In this document: positions 15,970 to 26,784 of the stretch, in pieces | How positions within the stretch are numbered: position 1 is the stretch's first letter | Layout of the letters: the number at the start of each line of letters is the position of its first letter | Source of the DNA: RI-231 sp041394905 | GTDB taxonomy: Bacteria > Acidobacteriota > Terriglobia > Bryobacterales > UBA6623 | Length of the DNA: 64,000 nt | Assembly: GCA_041394905.1 (NCBI GenBank) | Contig: JAWKHJ010000011.1 | Location: forward strand, 62,001 to 126,000 | Reading direction: 5' to 3' | Notes under the pieces: generated by a model | Database searches by the model: none | Told to the model about the DNA's origin: nothing | The model's input: only the letters and a program-made list of their open reading frames with translations | Position numbers and translations under genes: made by a program

Positions 15970-17338
15970 ATCGGCGCCGCTCCATACGTTTGCGCTTGAC
16001 GCTGTGGTACTCGGCCGTGCTCGCAGCGGGCATGATCGTGCTCAACCTGGTCACGTGGTTCGCGCTTCACGAGGCCCTCATGAGCAGCTATGCGGGCGAC
16101 CTCGAGAATCGTTTGGCCGCCTTCGCATCGTTCGTGGAGCAGGAAGCGGCCGGCCACGATCGCGCTGATCTGCTCGAGGAAGCACGGGAGTATTCGACTG
16201 GCCTGCCCGAGGGCGACTCTTTGCGCGTGCTCGACTCGGAAGGAACGGTTTTGTTCGAACACGGGACCATGGCGGCGGAATCGATCGAACGCAGCCGATT
16301 GTTCAAGATTCGCGGTCACGAAGTTCGTCTGGAGCTCAGCGCCCCTCTGCACGACTACTACGAGACGCTTGGCGTTCTCCGGCGCGTCATGATCGGAGTT
16401 TCGCCCGTGGTCTTGGCGCTGGCTGTGCTGGGAGGCGGTTGGCTGGCGAGGCGTAGTTTGCAGCCCGTCGACGAGCTGACGCGGGAGGCGCGCGCGATCG
16501 ACGAAAAGGATCTGAAGACACGGTTGTCCGTCCCGGCGACCGGCGACGAGCTGCAGCGCTTGGCGGAAACGCTCAACGATTTGCTTTCGAGGATCAAGCT
16601 CAGTCCACAGCGTGATTCGTTTCACCGGCGACGCCGCGCACGAGCTGCGGACCCCGGTGGCCGTCATTCGCGCATCCACCGAGCTTGCGCTGCGGCAACC
16701 ACGGTCTGCGCAGGCCTACCGCGAAGCGCTCGAGGCGATCAGAAGGAGACCTTGCACGTGACGACCCTGCTCGACCAGCTCTTGACGCTCGCTCGCGGCG
16801 ACGCCGGCGCACTGGAGCTCGAGTTCGACGCCCTTCCGGTCGGGTCCCTATTGCGGCAATCACTGCGCTCCGCCGCGCCGCTCGCGGAGTCCAAGGGCCT
16901 CCGGCTCGGAAGCGTTCTGCCGGACAAAGACTCCCTCATCTGGGCTGACGAGGCGGCGGCCCGGCGCTTGCTCTGATCCTGGTCGAAAACGCGGTCAAGT
17001 ACACTCCGGCCGGCGGGCGCGTGGACGTAAGGCTCGAAACTTCGGCCACGGATTGTCGCATCACGGTCGAGGATAGCGGTCCCGGGATCGCCCCGGACGC
17101 CCTGCCCTACGTCTTTGATCGGTTCTATCGCGCCGGACCGGAGCGTACACGGCTGGGCGGCGCTGGGTTGGGGTTGTCGATCGCGCGCACCATCGCACAC
17201 GCGCATGGCGGAAAGCTCGAAGCGCATTCGCGCAACGGCAGCGGGGCCGCCTTCGTGTTGACGCTTCCGCTGCTCGGAGCCGCACCCTCGGGACATCGAG
17301 CCGAAGGTCCGGTCGAGCGGCAACAAGTTCCGACCTAG
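15966..17338 (+). CDS. Sensor histidine kinase, three frameshifts
   Basis: Membrane histidine kinase. The N-terminus has a transmembrane helix, a periplasmic region, a second helix near residue 140 and a HAMP domain ('LQPVDELTREARAIDEKDL'). The H-box sits in another frame (about 16612-16735: 'FTGDAAHELRTPVAVIRAS'); the frame returns near 16744 ('ETLHVTTLLDQLLTLARGD') and shifts again near 16972, where 'LILVENAVKYTPAGGRV', the G1 box 'DSGPGIAP' and 'GGAGLGLSIARTIAHAHGG' follow. All kinase motifs exist, so correcting three single-base changes gives a standard 457-residue CusS-like kinase. Either a recent pseudogene or sequence error. Partner of the response regulator before it. Confidence 0.85.
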
Positions 17339-17461
17339 GACGCGCTTCTTCGTCAATCCTCTCTTCTTTTTCAGGCGGCTTTCAGACGTCGTCTGTTCCA
17401 CTGAGGCCTGTTGCGAGGACCGCAAGGAAGGATTCCTTCGGTCTGTCGTGCATCGAGTCGG

Positions 17462-18769
17462 ATGCCCTTCGCGCTTCGAGCCCTGTGTTTGATCTTGGTT
17501 GCGCTGGCCGCTGCGAGCGCCGCCGAGCGCGAGGATGTTGGAACAGCGCTCGAGGAACTGGTGGGCCTTGGCCTATCTCCTGACCCTAGCTCCGACGGTC
17601 TGCAACTCCCCCCGGGTGTGGAACTGACGGATGGCCTCACGGAGACTGAGGCCGTTGCGCTGGCGCTTTGGAACAACGCTGCGTTGCGTGCAACTCTGAG
17701 CGATCTTGGCCTCGCGCAAGCCGACCTGCGGCAGGCCGGCTTGTTCGTCAATCCGAGTTACCAGACGCTCATCGGGGTTGGATCAAAGCCGTTCGAGTTC
17801 CTGCTGACCGCACCCATCGAGGCCTTGTGGCAGCGTCCCAAGCGTGTGGCCGCCGCCAAGTTGACGCTCGAGGGCGTGGCGTCGCGCCTGGTGCAGAACG
17901 GGCTAGACCTAGTGCGCGACACACGGCTGGCGTACGCCGACTACCGCGGCTTCAGCGATCAGGAACGACGCGCATCAGAGGTTGCAGATCTCGCCGGAGA
18001 GATTGCGGATCTCGATGCGAAGCGTCTGAAAGCGGGCGACATCGGCGAGCTCGATTTGCAGCTCTCTCGCCTCGATGCGTTGACGGCGGGCGACGCGGCG
18101 CGCCAAGCCGCGGAGGAACAGCGCGTGGCCTGGGCTCGACTCGCGTTTCTTGCCGGCCTTCCGGCCGACCACACCCCAGTTGAAGCGATGGACGACGGCG
18201 AGACCCCGCCGACGAAGCCTGGGACCGAGGAACTCCTCGAAATTGCGTCACAATCCCGACCGGATCTGCGTGCGGCCGAATTGGAGGTCGAGGCCGCCGG
18301 CCAGCGGCTCGGCTGGCAGCGTACGACGACTTTCACGCGAATCGCTCCCATGTTGAGCACCAAAGGCATCGGGACCACGGGCATCAAGACGGGCCCCGGA
18401 TTGACGGGCGACATTCCGTTGTTCGACCGGGGGCAAGGCCGCATCTCTCGGGCCGAGGCGGAGCTCGAACAGGCGGTGCTACGGCTGGCTGCGCTGCGCG
18501 AGCAGGCGGCCGCGGAAACGGCGGCGGCCGTGGCCCGCTTGGCGCAGGCGGAAGCAGCGCTCGAGCGACTCCGTGCGCAGCTCATTCCCGCCGCAGAAGG
18601 CGCAATTGCGCTGTCCGAACGTGCGTACGAAGCCGGAGACATCGCCTATCTGGACGTGCAGCGGGCGCGTCGGCCGCTTCTTGACCTGCAGTTGCGCGAA
18701 GCAGCGGCGTCTGCGGCGGTGCAGCGGGCAAGAGCGGAGTTGGAACGAGCGATTGGGAGGAACCTTTGA
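17462..18769 (+). CDS. TolC-family outer membrane efflux protein (first RND set)
   Basis: A 435-residue outer membrane channel subunit with an N-terminal signal peptide ('LCLILVALAAASAAE'), 'LTETEAVALALWNNAALRAT' as in CzcC-type proteins, and two long coiled-coil helical segments rich in Ala, Glu and Arg. Start ATG 17462 puts the signal peptide at the N-terminus; the frame upstream lacks family similarity. The 123 bases between the kinase and this gene show no clear terminator. Its stop overlaps the adaptor start (TTGA at 18766), so the three RND genes form one unit. Confidence 0.88.
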   Translation: MPFALRALCLILVALAAASAAEREDVGTALEELVGLGLSPDPSSDGLQLPPGVELTDGLTETEAVALALWNNAALRATLSDLGLAQADLRQAGLFVNPSYQTLIGVGSKPFEFLLTAPIEALWQRPKRVAAAKLTLEGVASRLVQNGLDLVRDTRLAYADYRGFSDQERRASEVADLAGEIADLDAKRLKAGDIGELDLQLSRLDALTAGDAARQAAEEQRVAWARLAFLAGLPADHTPVEAMDDGETPPTKPGTEELLEIASQSRPDLRAAELEVEAAGQRLGWQRTTTFTRIAPMLSTKGIGTTGIKTGPGLTGDIPLFDRGQGRISRAEAELEQAVLRLAALREQAAAETAAAVARLAQAEAALERLRAQLIPAAEGAIALSERAYEAGDIAYLDVQRARRPLLDLQLREAAASAAVQRARAELERAIGRNL

Positions 18770-19947
18770 TTGCGCTGAGAGCGTTTGCGCTTGCGGCCCT
18801 GGCGCTGGCGAGCTGCGGAAAGTCCGGCGAAGGACCGGCGCCGGCGAAGGTCGCTCCGGCCAAAGTGGAGACCCATCACGTGGGTGAAGCCGACCTCGTC
18901 ACCCTCACGCTGACAGCAAAAGCCGTGGAGCGCCTCGGCATCGAGACGGCGGCGATCGCGCAGGGCTCTGCCGCCTCGCTGTATGAGGTTGCCGGGGAAG
19001 CCGTACTTCCTCCGGGGCAGGCGCTGGTCGTCTCCGCGCCGGTTTCCGGACTGGTTCGCGTAGCCGGGGCCGAGCCGCTACCCGGACAACGGGTGCGGAA
19101 GGGTCAACCGCTTTTCGCGGTGAAGCCGCTGCTCGCCATCCCCAGAGACTTGCGCGTCAACGCGGAAGCGGAGCTCGAAGCCGCCCAAGCTCGGTTGGAG
19201 GCTGCGCAGGAACGCACGGCACGGGCCAAGCAGATGCTGGCCGACCGAGTGGGCAGCGAACGCGCTTTGCAGGACGCCCAGGAAGCCGAGCTCGTGGCGC
19301 GGACCGCAACGGATGCCGCACAAGCCAAACTCGAGCAGATCAAGACCTCGCCGCTCGAGGCGGACGTGGAGATCGAGGTGGTTTCCCCGGACAACGGCGT
19401 CCTGCAACAGATCCAGGCCGCCCCGGGCCAGATGGTCTCCGCGGGCTCCCCTTTGTTTCAGGTCGCCCGGCTGGACCCGATCTGGGTGAGGACGCCGATT
19501 TACTCGGGCGACGTCGAGCAGATCGACACGAGGGCCCCGGCGTTGATCAAGAGCTTGAGCGCGCCTAGCTCGGAGAGGGGAAGACCGGCGCGTCCGGCAG
19601 CCGCACCGCCGTCGGCGGATCCGCTCGCCTCAACTAGCGATCTGTTTTACGCGCTGGCCAATCCGGACGGAAGTCTGCGCCCCGGAGAGCGATTGAGCAT
19701 CGCGATTCCACGCCGGTCCAAGGCGGAGTGCCTGCAGGCGCCATGGGAATCGATTCTCTATGACATCAACGGAGGCGCCTGGGTTTACGAGCAGGTCGAG
19801 CCGATGACGTATTCCCGCCGCCGCGTGGCGGTAGACCGCGTTGTTGGGGACACGGCATGTCTCGCGTCCGGCCCAGCGATCGGCACGAAGGTCGTGACGG
19901 CCGGAGCCGCCGAGCTGTTCGGAACCGAGTTCGGGAGCTCTCACTAG
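18766..19947 (+). CDS. RND efflux periplasmic adaptor lipoprotein (first set)
   Basis: A 393-residue membrane fusion protein with a lipobox ('LALASCGKSG'), two lipoyl/barrel-sandwich halves ('VSAPVSGLVR' and 'VVSPDNGVLQQIQAAPGQMV'), an alpha-helical hairpin rich in Ala and Glu (about residues 135-195), and beta-barrel domains. It bridges the inner membrane pump and the outer membrane channel. Start is TTG 18766, overlapping the stop of the TolC gene. Ends one base before the pump gene. No histidine- or methionine-rich metal-binding tail is visible, so substrate class cannot be fixed from this protein. Confidence 0.88.
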   Translation: MIALRAFALAALALASCGKSGEGPAPAKVAPAKVETHHVGEADLVTLTLTAKAVERLGIETAAIAQGSAASLYEVAGEAVLPPGQALVVSAPVSGLVRVAGAEPLPGQRVRKGQPLFAVKPLLAIPRDLRVNAEAELEAAQARLEAAQERTARAKQMLADRVGSERALQDAQEAELVARTATDAAQAKLEQIKTSPLEADVEIEVVSPDNGVLQQIQAAPGQMVSAGSPLFQVARLDPIWVRTPIYSGDVEQIDTRAPALIKSLSAPSSERGRPARPAAAPPSADPLASTSDLFYALANPDGSLRPGERLSIAIPRRSKAECLQAPWESILYDINGGAWVYEQVEPMTYSRRRVAVDRVVGDTACLASGPAIGTKVVTAGAAELFGTEFGSSH

Positions 19948-19948
19948 G

Positions 19949-22900
19949 ATGACTTGGCTGATTCGGACAGCCCTGCGCCTGCGAGTGGCGGTTGTCGCGG
20001 GGGCGATCCTGCTGATGATCATTGGCATCCGGGCTGTGCGGCAGGCGCCGCTCGATGTGTTCCCAGAGTTCGCCCCTCCGCGCGTGGAGATTCAGACGGA
20101 AGGCCCGGGATTGTCGGCAGCCGAGGTCGAGAGCCTCATCACAGTTCCGATCGAGAACGCGCTGAACGGCATCCTCGGAGTCGATCTCATTCGCTCGAAA
20201 AGCGTGCTGGGTCTGTCTTCGGTTGTTTTGTTCTTCGAGCGCGGCACGGACTTGTTGCAGGCCCTGCAACTCGTCCAAGAGCGGATTGCGACCCTGGCCG
20301 GGCAGTTGCCGTCGGTTTCGCGGATGCCTGTGATCTTGCAACCTCTCTCGGCGACGAGCCGGGTGATGAAGATCGGCCTGTCGTCGGAGACGCTCGACCA
20401 AGTGGAGCTGAGTACGCTCGCGCGCTGGACGGTGCGTCCGCGCTTGATGGCTGTGCCTGGGGTTGCGAACGTCGCCATCTGGGGGCAACGCGATCGGCAG
20501 ATCCAGGTGCTGGTCGATCCGGAAAGGCTGCGCGACCACGGCGTGACGCTGGACGACGTGATCCGTACGACTCGCGAGGCGGTATCGCCGGCGGCGGGCG
20601 GGTTCCTCGACACTCCCAATCAGCGCTTGGCCATTCGGCATCTGGCCGCCGTTTCGCAAGCATCGGACCTGGAACGTACGCCGGTCGCTTACCGCAACGG
20701 GGCGCCCCTCGAACTGGGCAAGGTTTCCGACATCGTCGAGGGACATCCACCGCCAATCGGCGACGCGATCATCAACGACGGCCCGGGGATTCTGCTGATT
20801 GTCGAGAAGCAACCGACGGGTAACACGCTCGACGTGACCCGCGGCGTGGAAGACGCGCTCGCAACCTTGCGCCCGGCTTTGGCCGGCGTCGCTGTCGATT
20901 CGACGATCTTTCGGCCCGCAACCTTCATCGAAATGTCGCTGGACAACTTGCAGCAGGCGCTGTGGTGGGGCTGTTTGCTGGTTGTGGCGGTGCTCTTTAC
21001 TTTCCTGTTCGAGTGGCGCACGGCGGTGATCAGTCTAACCGCGATTCCGCTATCGCTCGTGGCGGCTGCGGTGGCGATCTATCTGCAAGGCTCGACGATC
21101 AACGTGATGGTGCTGGCCGGGTTGGCGATCGCGCTGGGAGAGGTGGTCGACGACGCGATCATCGACGTCGAGAACATCAACCGTAGGCTGCAGCTCAATC
21201 GTGAGGCCGGTTCGCCGCAATCGGCGTTTCAAGTTGTGCTGGGCGCTTCGCTCGAAGTCCGCAGCGCGGTCGTGTTCGCCAGCATGATCGTCGGGCTGGT
21301 TTTCGTGCCGGTGTTTCTGCTCGAAGGATTGGCGGGAGCTTTTTTTCGTCCGCTGGCTTTGAGCTACATCTTGGCCGTGGCGGCGTCGCTGTTGGTCGCG
21401 CTGACGGTGACGCCCGCCCTGGCGTTGCTGCTGCTGCCAGGAGCGCCCCGCGAGCGCCGAGACCCGCCGTTGACGCGCGCTTTGCGGCGAGCGTACCGGG
21501 CGATTCTGCCTGTGTTTCTCGACCGGCCGCGCCTGTGTGCAGCTGCGCTCGCCGTCGTGTTAGTCGGGACGCTGGCGGCGACGCCGTTCCTTGGCGAAGA
21601 GTTCTTGCCGAATTTTCAGGAGTACGACTTCCTGATGCACTGGGTGGAGAAGCCGGCTACTTCGATCGAAGCAATGGATCGCATCACGATCCGCGCAAGC
21701 AAAGAGCTGCGATCGATCGAGGGCGTCCGCAACTTCGGCTCGCACATCGGACGAGCCGAGGTGGCCGACGAGGTGGTTGGCCCTAACTTTACCGAGCTGT
21801 GGATCAGCCTCGATCCCGCGGCTCCCTACAAAGAAACCGTTGCGAAGATCCAGGAAGTCGTCGACGGCTACCCAGGGCTTTACCGGGATCTGCTGACGTA
21901 CTTGAAGGAACGCATCAAGGAAGTGCTGGCCGGGGGGAGCGGGGCCATCGTCGTGCGCCTCTATGGCGAGGAGCTTGACGTTCTGCGTACGAAGGCCCAG
22001 GAGGTGGCGCGGACGATCGAAGGCGTCGAAGGCGTCTCCGATCTGCAGGTTCAACAGCAAACCTTGGTGCCGCATGTCGAGGTTGAAGTGCGCCCGGATG
22101 CCGCGCGTCGCTTCGGCCTCACTTCGGGGCAAATCCGCACGGCCGCCGCAACCGTCATGCAAGGGCTGAAGGTCGGGGAGATCTATGAGGGGCAGAAGAT
22201 CTTCGACGTGACCGTTTGGGGCGATCAGGGCACTCGTCAGGATCTACGCTCGCTTCAGCAGCTAAGGCTTGCGACGCCATCCGCCGCGAACATACCGTTG
22301 CGGGATGTAGCCGAGGTCCGCATTGCGCCGACCCCGAACGAGATCAGCCGCGAAAACGGTTCGCGCAAGATCGACATCAGCTGCAACGTGAAAGGCCGGG
22401 ACCTGGGAGCGGTCGCGCGCGACATCGAGGCGGCCGTGCTCAGTCTCGACTACGATCGCGGCTACCATCCGGAGATTCTCGGCGAGTACGCGGCCCGCCA
22501 AGAGGCGCGCCAGCGTCTGTTCAGCGTCGCCATTTTGAGCTTCCTGGGGATTGTGTTGATCCTCTACTCCGACTTTCAATCCGGCCGGCTAGCCTTCTTG
22601 CTCACCTTGAGCCTGCCTTTTGCCTTGGCGGGCGCCGTGTGGAGCGCGTTCTTGAGCGGGGGCGTCTTGTCGCTAGGCTCGCTGGTCGGGTTTGTGACGG
22701 TCATCGGAATCGCAGCGCGAAACGGAATCATGCTCGTCAGCCACTACCGCCACCTGGAGACAGAGGAGGGTGTGCCGTTTGGCCGCGAGCTCATCCTGCG
22801 CGGATCGGAAGAGCGGCTGGCCCCGATCTTGATGACCGCGCTCACCACGGCGTTGGCTTTGTTTCCGATTGTGCTAGGCGGCAATCAACCCGGTTACGAG

Positions 22901-23029
22901 ATTGAACACCCGATGGCGGTTGTCATCGTGGGCGGGTTGCTGACTTCGACCCTCTTGAACCTGCTCTTCCTGCCAGCCCTTTTTGAGCTTCTCTCCGGGC
23001 GCCGTCAAACTGGAGGCCTGCACGGCTGA
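19949..23029 (+). CDS. CusA/CzcA-type RND efflux pump
   Basis: A 1026-residue inner membrane proton antiporter with the RND layout: one helix, a large periplasmic loop, a six-helix bundle, a second loop and a six-helix bundle. 'ALGEVVDDAIIDVENINRRL' in TM4 holds the proton-relay aspartates; this form is characteristic of the heavy-metal-efflux-like branch. The frame is intact throughout, unlike the second pump. It is preceded by its adaptor and channel, and upstream by a response regulator/kinase pair, which together resemble Cus/Czc loci. Metal export is likely but the Met triad of CusA was not verified. Confidence 0.92.
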   Translation: MTWLIRTALRLRVAVVAGAILLMIIGIRAVRQAPLDVFPEFAPPRVEIQTEGPGLSAAEVESLITVPIENALNGILGVDLIRSKSVLGLSSVVLFFERGTDLLQALQLVQERIATLAGQLPSVSRMPVILQPLSATSRVMKIGLSSETLDQVELSTLARWTVRPRLMAVPGVANVAIWGQRDRQIQVLVDPERLRDHGVTLDDVIRTTREAVSPAAGGFLDTPNQRLAIRHLAAVSQASDLERTPVAYRNGAPLELGKVSDIVEGHPPPIGDAIINDGPGILLIVEKQPTGNTLDVTRGVEDALATLRPALAGVAVDSTIFRPATFIEMSLDNLQQALWWGCLLVVAVLFTFLFEWRTAVISLTAIPLSLVAAAVAIYLQGSTINVMVLAGLAIALGEVVDDAIIDVENINRRLQLNREAGSPQSAFQVVLGASLEVRSAVVFASMIVGLVFVPVFLLEGLAGAFFRPLALSYILAVAASLLVALTVTPALALLLLPGAPRERRDPPLTRALRRAYRAILPVFLDRPRLCAAALAVVLVGTLAATPFLGEEFLPNFQEYDFLMHWVEKPATSIEAMDRITIRASKELRSIEGVRNFGSHIGRAEVADEVVGPNFTELWISLDPAAPYKETVAKIQEVVDGYPGLYRDLLTYLKERIKEVLAGGSGAIVVRLYGEELDVLRTKAQEVARTIEGVEGVSDLQVQQQTLVPHVEVEVRPDAARRFGLTSGQIRTAAATVMQGLKVGEIYEGQKIFDVTVWGDQGTRQDLRSLQQLRLATPSAANIPLRDVAEVRIAPTPNEISRENGSRKIDISCNVKGRDLGAVARDIEAAVLSLDYDRGYHPEILGEYAARQEARQRLFSVAILSFLGIVLILYSDFQSGRLAFLLTLSLPFALAGAVWSAFLSGGVLSLGSLVGFVTVIGIAARNGIMLVSHYRHLETEEGVPFGRELILRGSEERLAPILMTALTTALALFPIVLGGNQPGYEIEHPMAVVIVGGLLTSTLLNLLFLPALFELLSGRRQTGGLHG

Positions 23030-23065
23030 GACCTTCAGCCGAGAATGACTGGGAGGAAAGACCAG

Positions 23066-24282
23066 ATGAAGCTCCGAGCAGGATTACGGTTTGCGCTGGT
23101 TTCGATGATCGCGGGTTGCGGTTGGGCACAGGCGCAGACGCCGGATCGTGAAGCCGGCGAGTTTGTCGGGTCGCAGGCCTGCCAAGGTTGCCATAGCAAG
23201 GTCTACGAGCGTTGGCGCAAGACGCTGATGGCGAACGTTCTGGTGGACGTCAGAGAACATCCCGAAGCGATCCTCGCCGATTTCGAAACGCCGAATCCGC
23301 TGGTCACTTTCCGCAAAGAAGACATCGCGTTCACTTACGGCAGCAAGTGGAAGCAGCTTACTTCACCAAGATTGGCGACGACTACTTTGTCTACCCGGCG
23401 CAGTGGGACGTGCAGAACAGGGTCTGGCGGAAATACTACGTCGCGCCCGGGACGGACTGGTGGGCCGAGTTCTACCCAGCCGACCAGATGCAGCGCCCAA
23501 CCGGTCCGACTTGCGACGGCTGCCACTCCACCAACTATCAGATTGCGACCAAGCAGGTGACCGAGTGGAACGTGGGCTGTGAGAAGTGCCACGGTCCCGG
23601 CGGAGCACATGCGGCGGCCCCGGCTCGAACCAATATCGTCAACCCGGCGCGGCTGGACGCGGTTCGGGCCGCCGATGTCTGCATCCAGTGCCATTCGCAA
23701 GGGCAGCCGCTCGAAAAGCCGATCGAGGGGGTCTACTACGACTGGCCGGTCGGTTATCAGCCGGGCGACAGGCTGAGCGACTACTGGATGCTGGAACACC
23801 ACAAGCTCGGAGAAGAGTCCTTCACGCATTTCCCGGAAGGGTCCGCTCACAAGAACCGCATGCAGGGCAACGATTTCGTGACGAGTGTGATGTATGGCAA
23901 GGGTGTGCGTTGTTGGTCGTGCCATGACGTCCACGGCACGGACTTCGAGGCAGACCTGATCAAGCCGGCCAGCACGGTTTGCCTGGAGTGCCACAGCGCA
24001 GGCTCGCCGGCGGGGCCGCGGGGAACGATGGAAGAGCACACGCACCATGCCGCCAACAGCGCCGGGAGTGAATGCGTCGCGTGTCACATGCCGAAGATCG
24101 CCAAGACCATCGCGGACGTGAACGTGCGCAGCCACACGTTCCGATTCCTGACGCCTTCGATGACGGAAGCCTACGGTGTCCCGAATCCATGCACGTCGTG
24201 CCACACCGGCCAGACCAACGAGTGGGCGGCGGAGCAACTGCGGGGCTGGGAGAACGTGTCTCCGTGGAGGGTCGCTCCGTGA
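23066..24282 (+). CDS. Secreted octahaem c-type cytochrome, one frameshift
   Basis: Signal peptide ('FALVSMIAGCGWAQAQ') followed by eight CxxCH haem-binding motifs (CQGCH, CDGCH, CEKCH, CIQCH, CWSCH, CLECH, CVACH, CTSCH). The frame breaks at about 23356 ('aagcagcttac'); adding one G gives K-Q-A-Y-F-T-K and rejoins the protein, about 405 residues. ATG 23066 has GGGAGG at 23051-23056. Periplasmic electron-transfer protein; the spacing resembles the cytochrome c554/multihaem families. It sits between two RND efflux sets: 36 bases after the first pump and overlapping the second TolC gene (GTGA at 24279). Its role there is unclear. Confidence 0.85.
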
Positions 24283-25549
24283 GGCGGCTGCTGATGCTTG
24301 TCTGCTTGGCGGCGGGAACGCTGGCGGCGCAGACGAAAGAGCTGAATCTGGAGGACTGCGTTCGTCTGGCGCTCGAGGCGCCGTCGATGGTGCAGTCGGC
24401 GGAGCTTGAGGAGTCGATTGCGGGCGAGCGGCAAACGGCGGCCCGCGCTGCGATGTTGCCGCAGTTCGGCATGTCGTCGGCGTACAACTACAACAGCCCC
24501 ACCACGGGCGCGCGCAACCCGTTCAGCTTCGTTGCGCTGAACGGCGTGCGCGAATATTTGGCGACGGCAGACACGAACTGGAGTCTGGATCTGTCCGGCC
24601 GTCTGCGCGCAGGCTTGGCCCTGGCGCGCGCGGGCCGCGACTTGGCTTCGGCGGATCTGGCGGTGGCGCGGCGCGACCTGCGGCGCGCGGTCGCTCTGGC
24701 GTTCTATGACACGCAACTGGCCCGCCACATCCTCGAGCTCGAGGAGGGCAATCTCGAACAGGCGCGCGAATTCGAGCGCCTGGCGCGCGCCAAATTTTCG
24801 CAGGGAGAGGTGTCAAGGGGGGACTTGCTGAAAGCGTCCGCTCAAACTTCGCAGTTTCGGCAGCGACTTGAACAAGCGCGGCTGGATGCGCGCCTGGCAA
24901 ATCAGATCCTGGCGTCTTTTTGGACAACCGATGTCGATACGGAAGTTCCATTGACTGACGCCCTCGCGGACCCGGGCGATGCGCCCCCGAGGCTGTGGAC
25001 GACTTCGTGAAGCCCGACATCCAACACCGCCCCGAGCTACGCCGGTTTGACGCCCTGACACGTTCCTACGAAGCGCAGCGGTCGATCGCAAGAGCCGGCC
25101 TGCGGCCTGACGCGTCGGTGATCCTTCAGTACGGTCTTGATGCCAATCAGGTCCGCGCGAACCAGCGCGGCTACGCAGCTTTTCTGAGCGTGAAAGTGCC
25201 GATATTTGACTGGTTTCGCTCGCGAAGCGGCGCGCGGGAAGCGACATTTCGTGAGCAGCAGGTCGAGCAGCAACGCGGTATGGCCGAGCGCACGTTTACG
25301 CAAGAGTATCTCGCGGCCCGTGCGCGTGTGCAGTCTTGGCATGACCGCATCCCGCTTGCGCAGAACGAGTTGGACGCCGCTCGAGAGAACCTTCGCTTGG
25401 TGCGCCTGTTGTACGTGTCGGGCGAAGGGCAGGCGCAGGACGTCGTGCTGGCGAGTGTGCAAGTGGCGCAGGCGGGCCAGTCGTACTACACCGCTGTCGC
25501 TCAGTACCGGCGTGCGATCGCGGACTTCGAGGTGGCGGCAGGAAGATGA
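24279..25549 (+). CDS. TolC-family outer membrane efflux protein (second RND set), one frameshift
   Basis: Outer membrane channel with a signal peptide ('LLMLVCLAAGTLAAQ'), 'LNLEDCVRLALEAPSM', and two helical-repeat halves. The frame ends prematurely near 25010; adding one C to the C-run at about 24988 gives 'PPEAVDDFVKPDIQHRPEL' and leads into the second half, about 423 residues. Start GTG 24279 overlaps the stop of the cytochrome gene. The corrected stop overlaps the adaptor start (ATGA at 25546). Function as for the first channel: outer membrane exit duct of a tripartite pump. Confidence 0.85.
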
Positions 25550-26784
25550 AGGGATACTGCAAACTCAGCCTATTTGGAGCCCTGCTTTGCGCAGGCTGCT
25601 CCCAGCCGGCGGACCAACCCGAGCCCGAAGTCGTCGTCGAAGTGCGTACGGCGAGGGCCGCGATTCGCGAGGTGGAGGATACGGTCACCGCGCCGGCGAC
25701 GGTGTTTGGCTTGTCGGAGGCGCGCGTTGCCCCGAAAGTCGCCGGACCAATCGCGCGGCTCGCGGCGCGCAAGGGCGACCGTGTCCAAAAGGGTCAGGTT
25801 CTGGCATGGTTGAGCAGCGAGGATCTTGCCGCCCAACTTGCTGAGGCGGATGCGCAAGTCACAGATGCAGAGGCCAATCTCGAAAAGGTTTCCGCCGGCA
25901 CGCTGCCCACCGAGGTCGAGCGGGCGCAGGGGGAAGTCGACCGAACCAAGGCCGCTCTGGCCGAGGCCAAGCAAATCTACGAGCGGCGGCAGGCGCTGGT
26001 GAAGGAAGGCGCGTTACCGGAGAAGGACTTACTGCTCGCAAAAACGCAATATGAACAGGCGCAGACGGCCAATCGAGTCGCCAACTCAGCTTTGGAACTG
26101 CTGACCGGCCGGTCCCGGTTACAGGACGTTCGGATCGCTGAGAGTCGCATAGCCCAAGCTCGCGCGAGGAAGGAGCTCATGCAGGTGCAACTCGACTACA
26201 CACGCATCGAGAGCCCCTCGAACGGTGTGATCACGGAGCAGTTTCTCTATCCAGGCGACATCGCGCGTCCGGACAATCCGATTTTCACCGTCATGGACTT
26301 GTCGGTGGCCGTTGCGCGCGGCCAGTTCCCCGAGGAGCGCACGAGCGGTTTGAGGCCAGGGGAGGTTTGCCGCTTCGCGGCGGTAGACGATCCCGACACC
26401 GAGCGGGTCGGCAAGCTCACCGTCGTCAACCAAGCCGTGGATCCGCTGCGGCGCACGGTTGAGGCATGGTGCGAGATTCCGAATCCGGACGGCGCGCTCA
26501 AGGCTGGCGCCTACGGAGATGTCTCGGTCGTCCTCGACGTGCATTCAGATGCAGTCGTCGTGCCCTTGGCGGCGGTTCAGTTCGAGCCTGACCGCAAATC
26601 AGGAGCGGTGTGGACCGTGGGTGCTGACGGCATTGCGCACGAGTCCAAGGTGGAAGTGGGCGTAGTGACCAACGACAGCGCTGAGATTCGCGGCGGGCTG
26701 CGTGGCGGCGAGACGGTGATCGTCGAGGGAGGCTTTGGGCTCTCGGAAGGGGTGCAGGTTCGCACGGCGGGGTCTTCGCAATGA
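25546..26784 (+). CDS. RND efflux periplasmic adaptor lipoprotein (second set)
   Basis: A 412-residue membrane fusion protein beginning with a lipobox ('GALLCAGCSQPADQ'). Barrel-sandwich halves at 'VAPKVAGPIARLAARKGDRV' and 'YTRIESPSNGVITEQ', a long coiled hairpin (residues about 100-215), beta-barrel and membrane-proximal domains. Intact frame. Start and stop overlap the neighbouring genes by four bases each (ATGA). Partner of the pump that follows. Confidence 0.9.
   Translation: MKGYCKLSLFGALLCAGCSQPADQPEPEVVVEVRTARAAIREVEDTVTAPATVFGLSEARVAPKVAGPIARLAARKGDRVQKGQVLAWLSSEDLAAQLAEADAQVTDAEANLEKVSAGTLPTEVERAQGEVDRTKAALAEAKQIYERRQALVKEGALPEKDLLLAKTQYEQAQTANRVANSALELLTGRSRLQDVRIAESRIAQARARKELMQVQLDYTRIESPSNGVITEQFLYPGDIARPDNPIFTVMDLSVAVARGQFPEERTSGLRPGEVCRFAAVDDPDTERVGKLTVVNQAVDPLRRTVEAWCEIPNPDGALKAGAYGDVSVVLDVHSDAVVVPLAAVQFEPDRKSGAVWTVGADGIAHESKVEVGVVTNDSAEIRGGLRGGETVIVEGGFGLSEGVQVRTAGSSQ

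Noticed and set aside
16974..16976. TGA in the histidine kinase as another selenocysteine codon
   Set aside because: The protein continues in a different frame after it, so it is a product of a one-base shift; no Cys is expected at this position in kinases.
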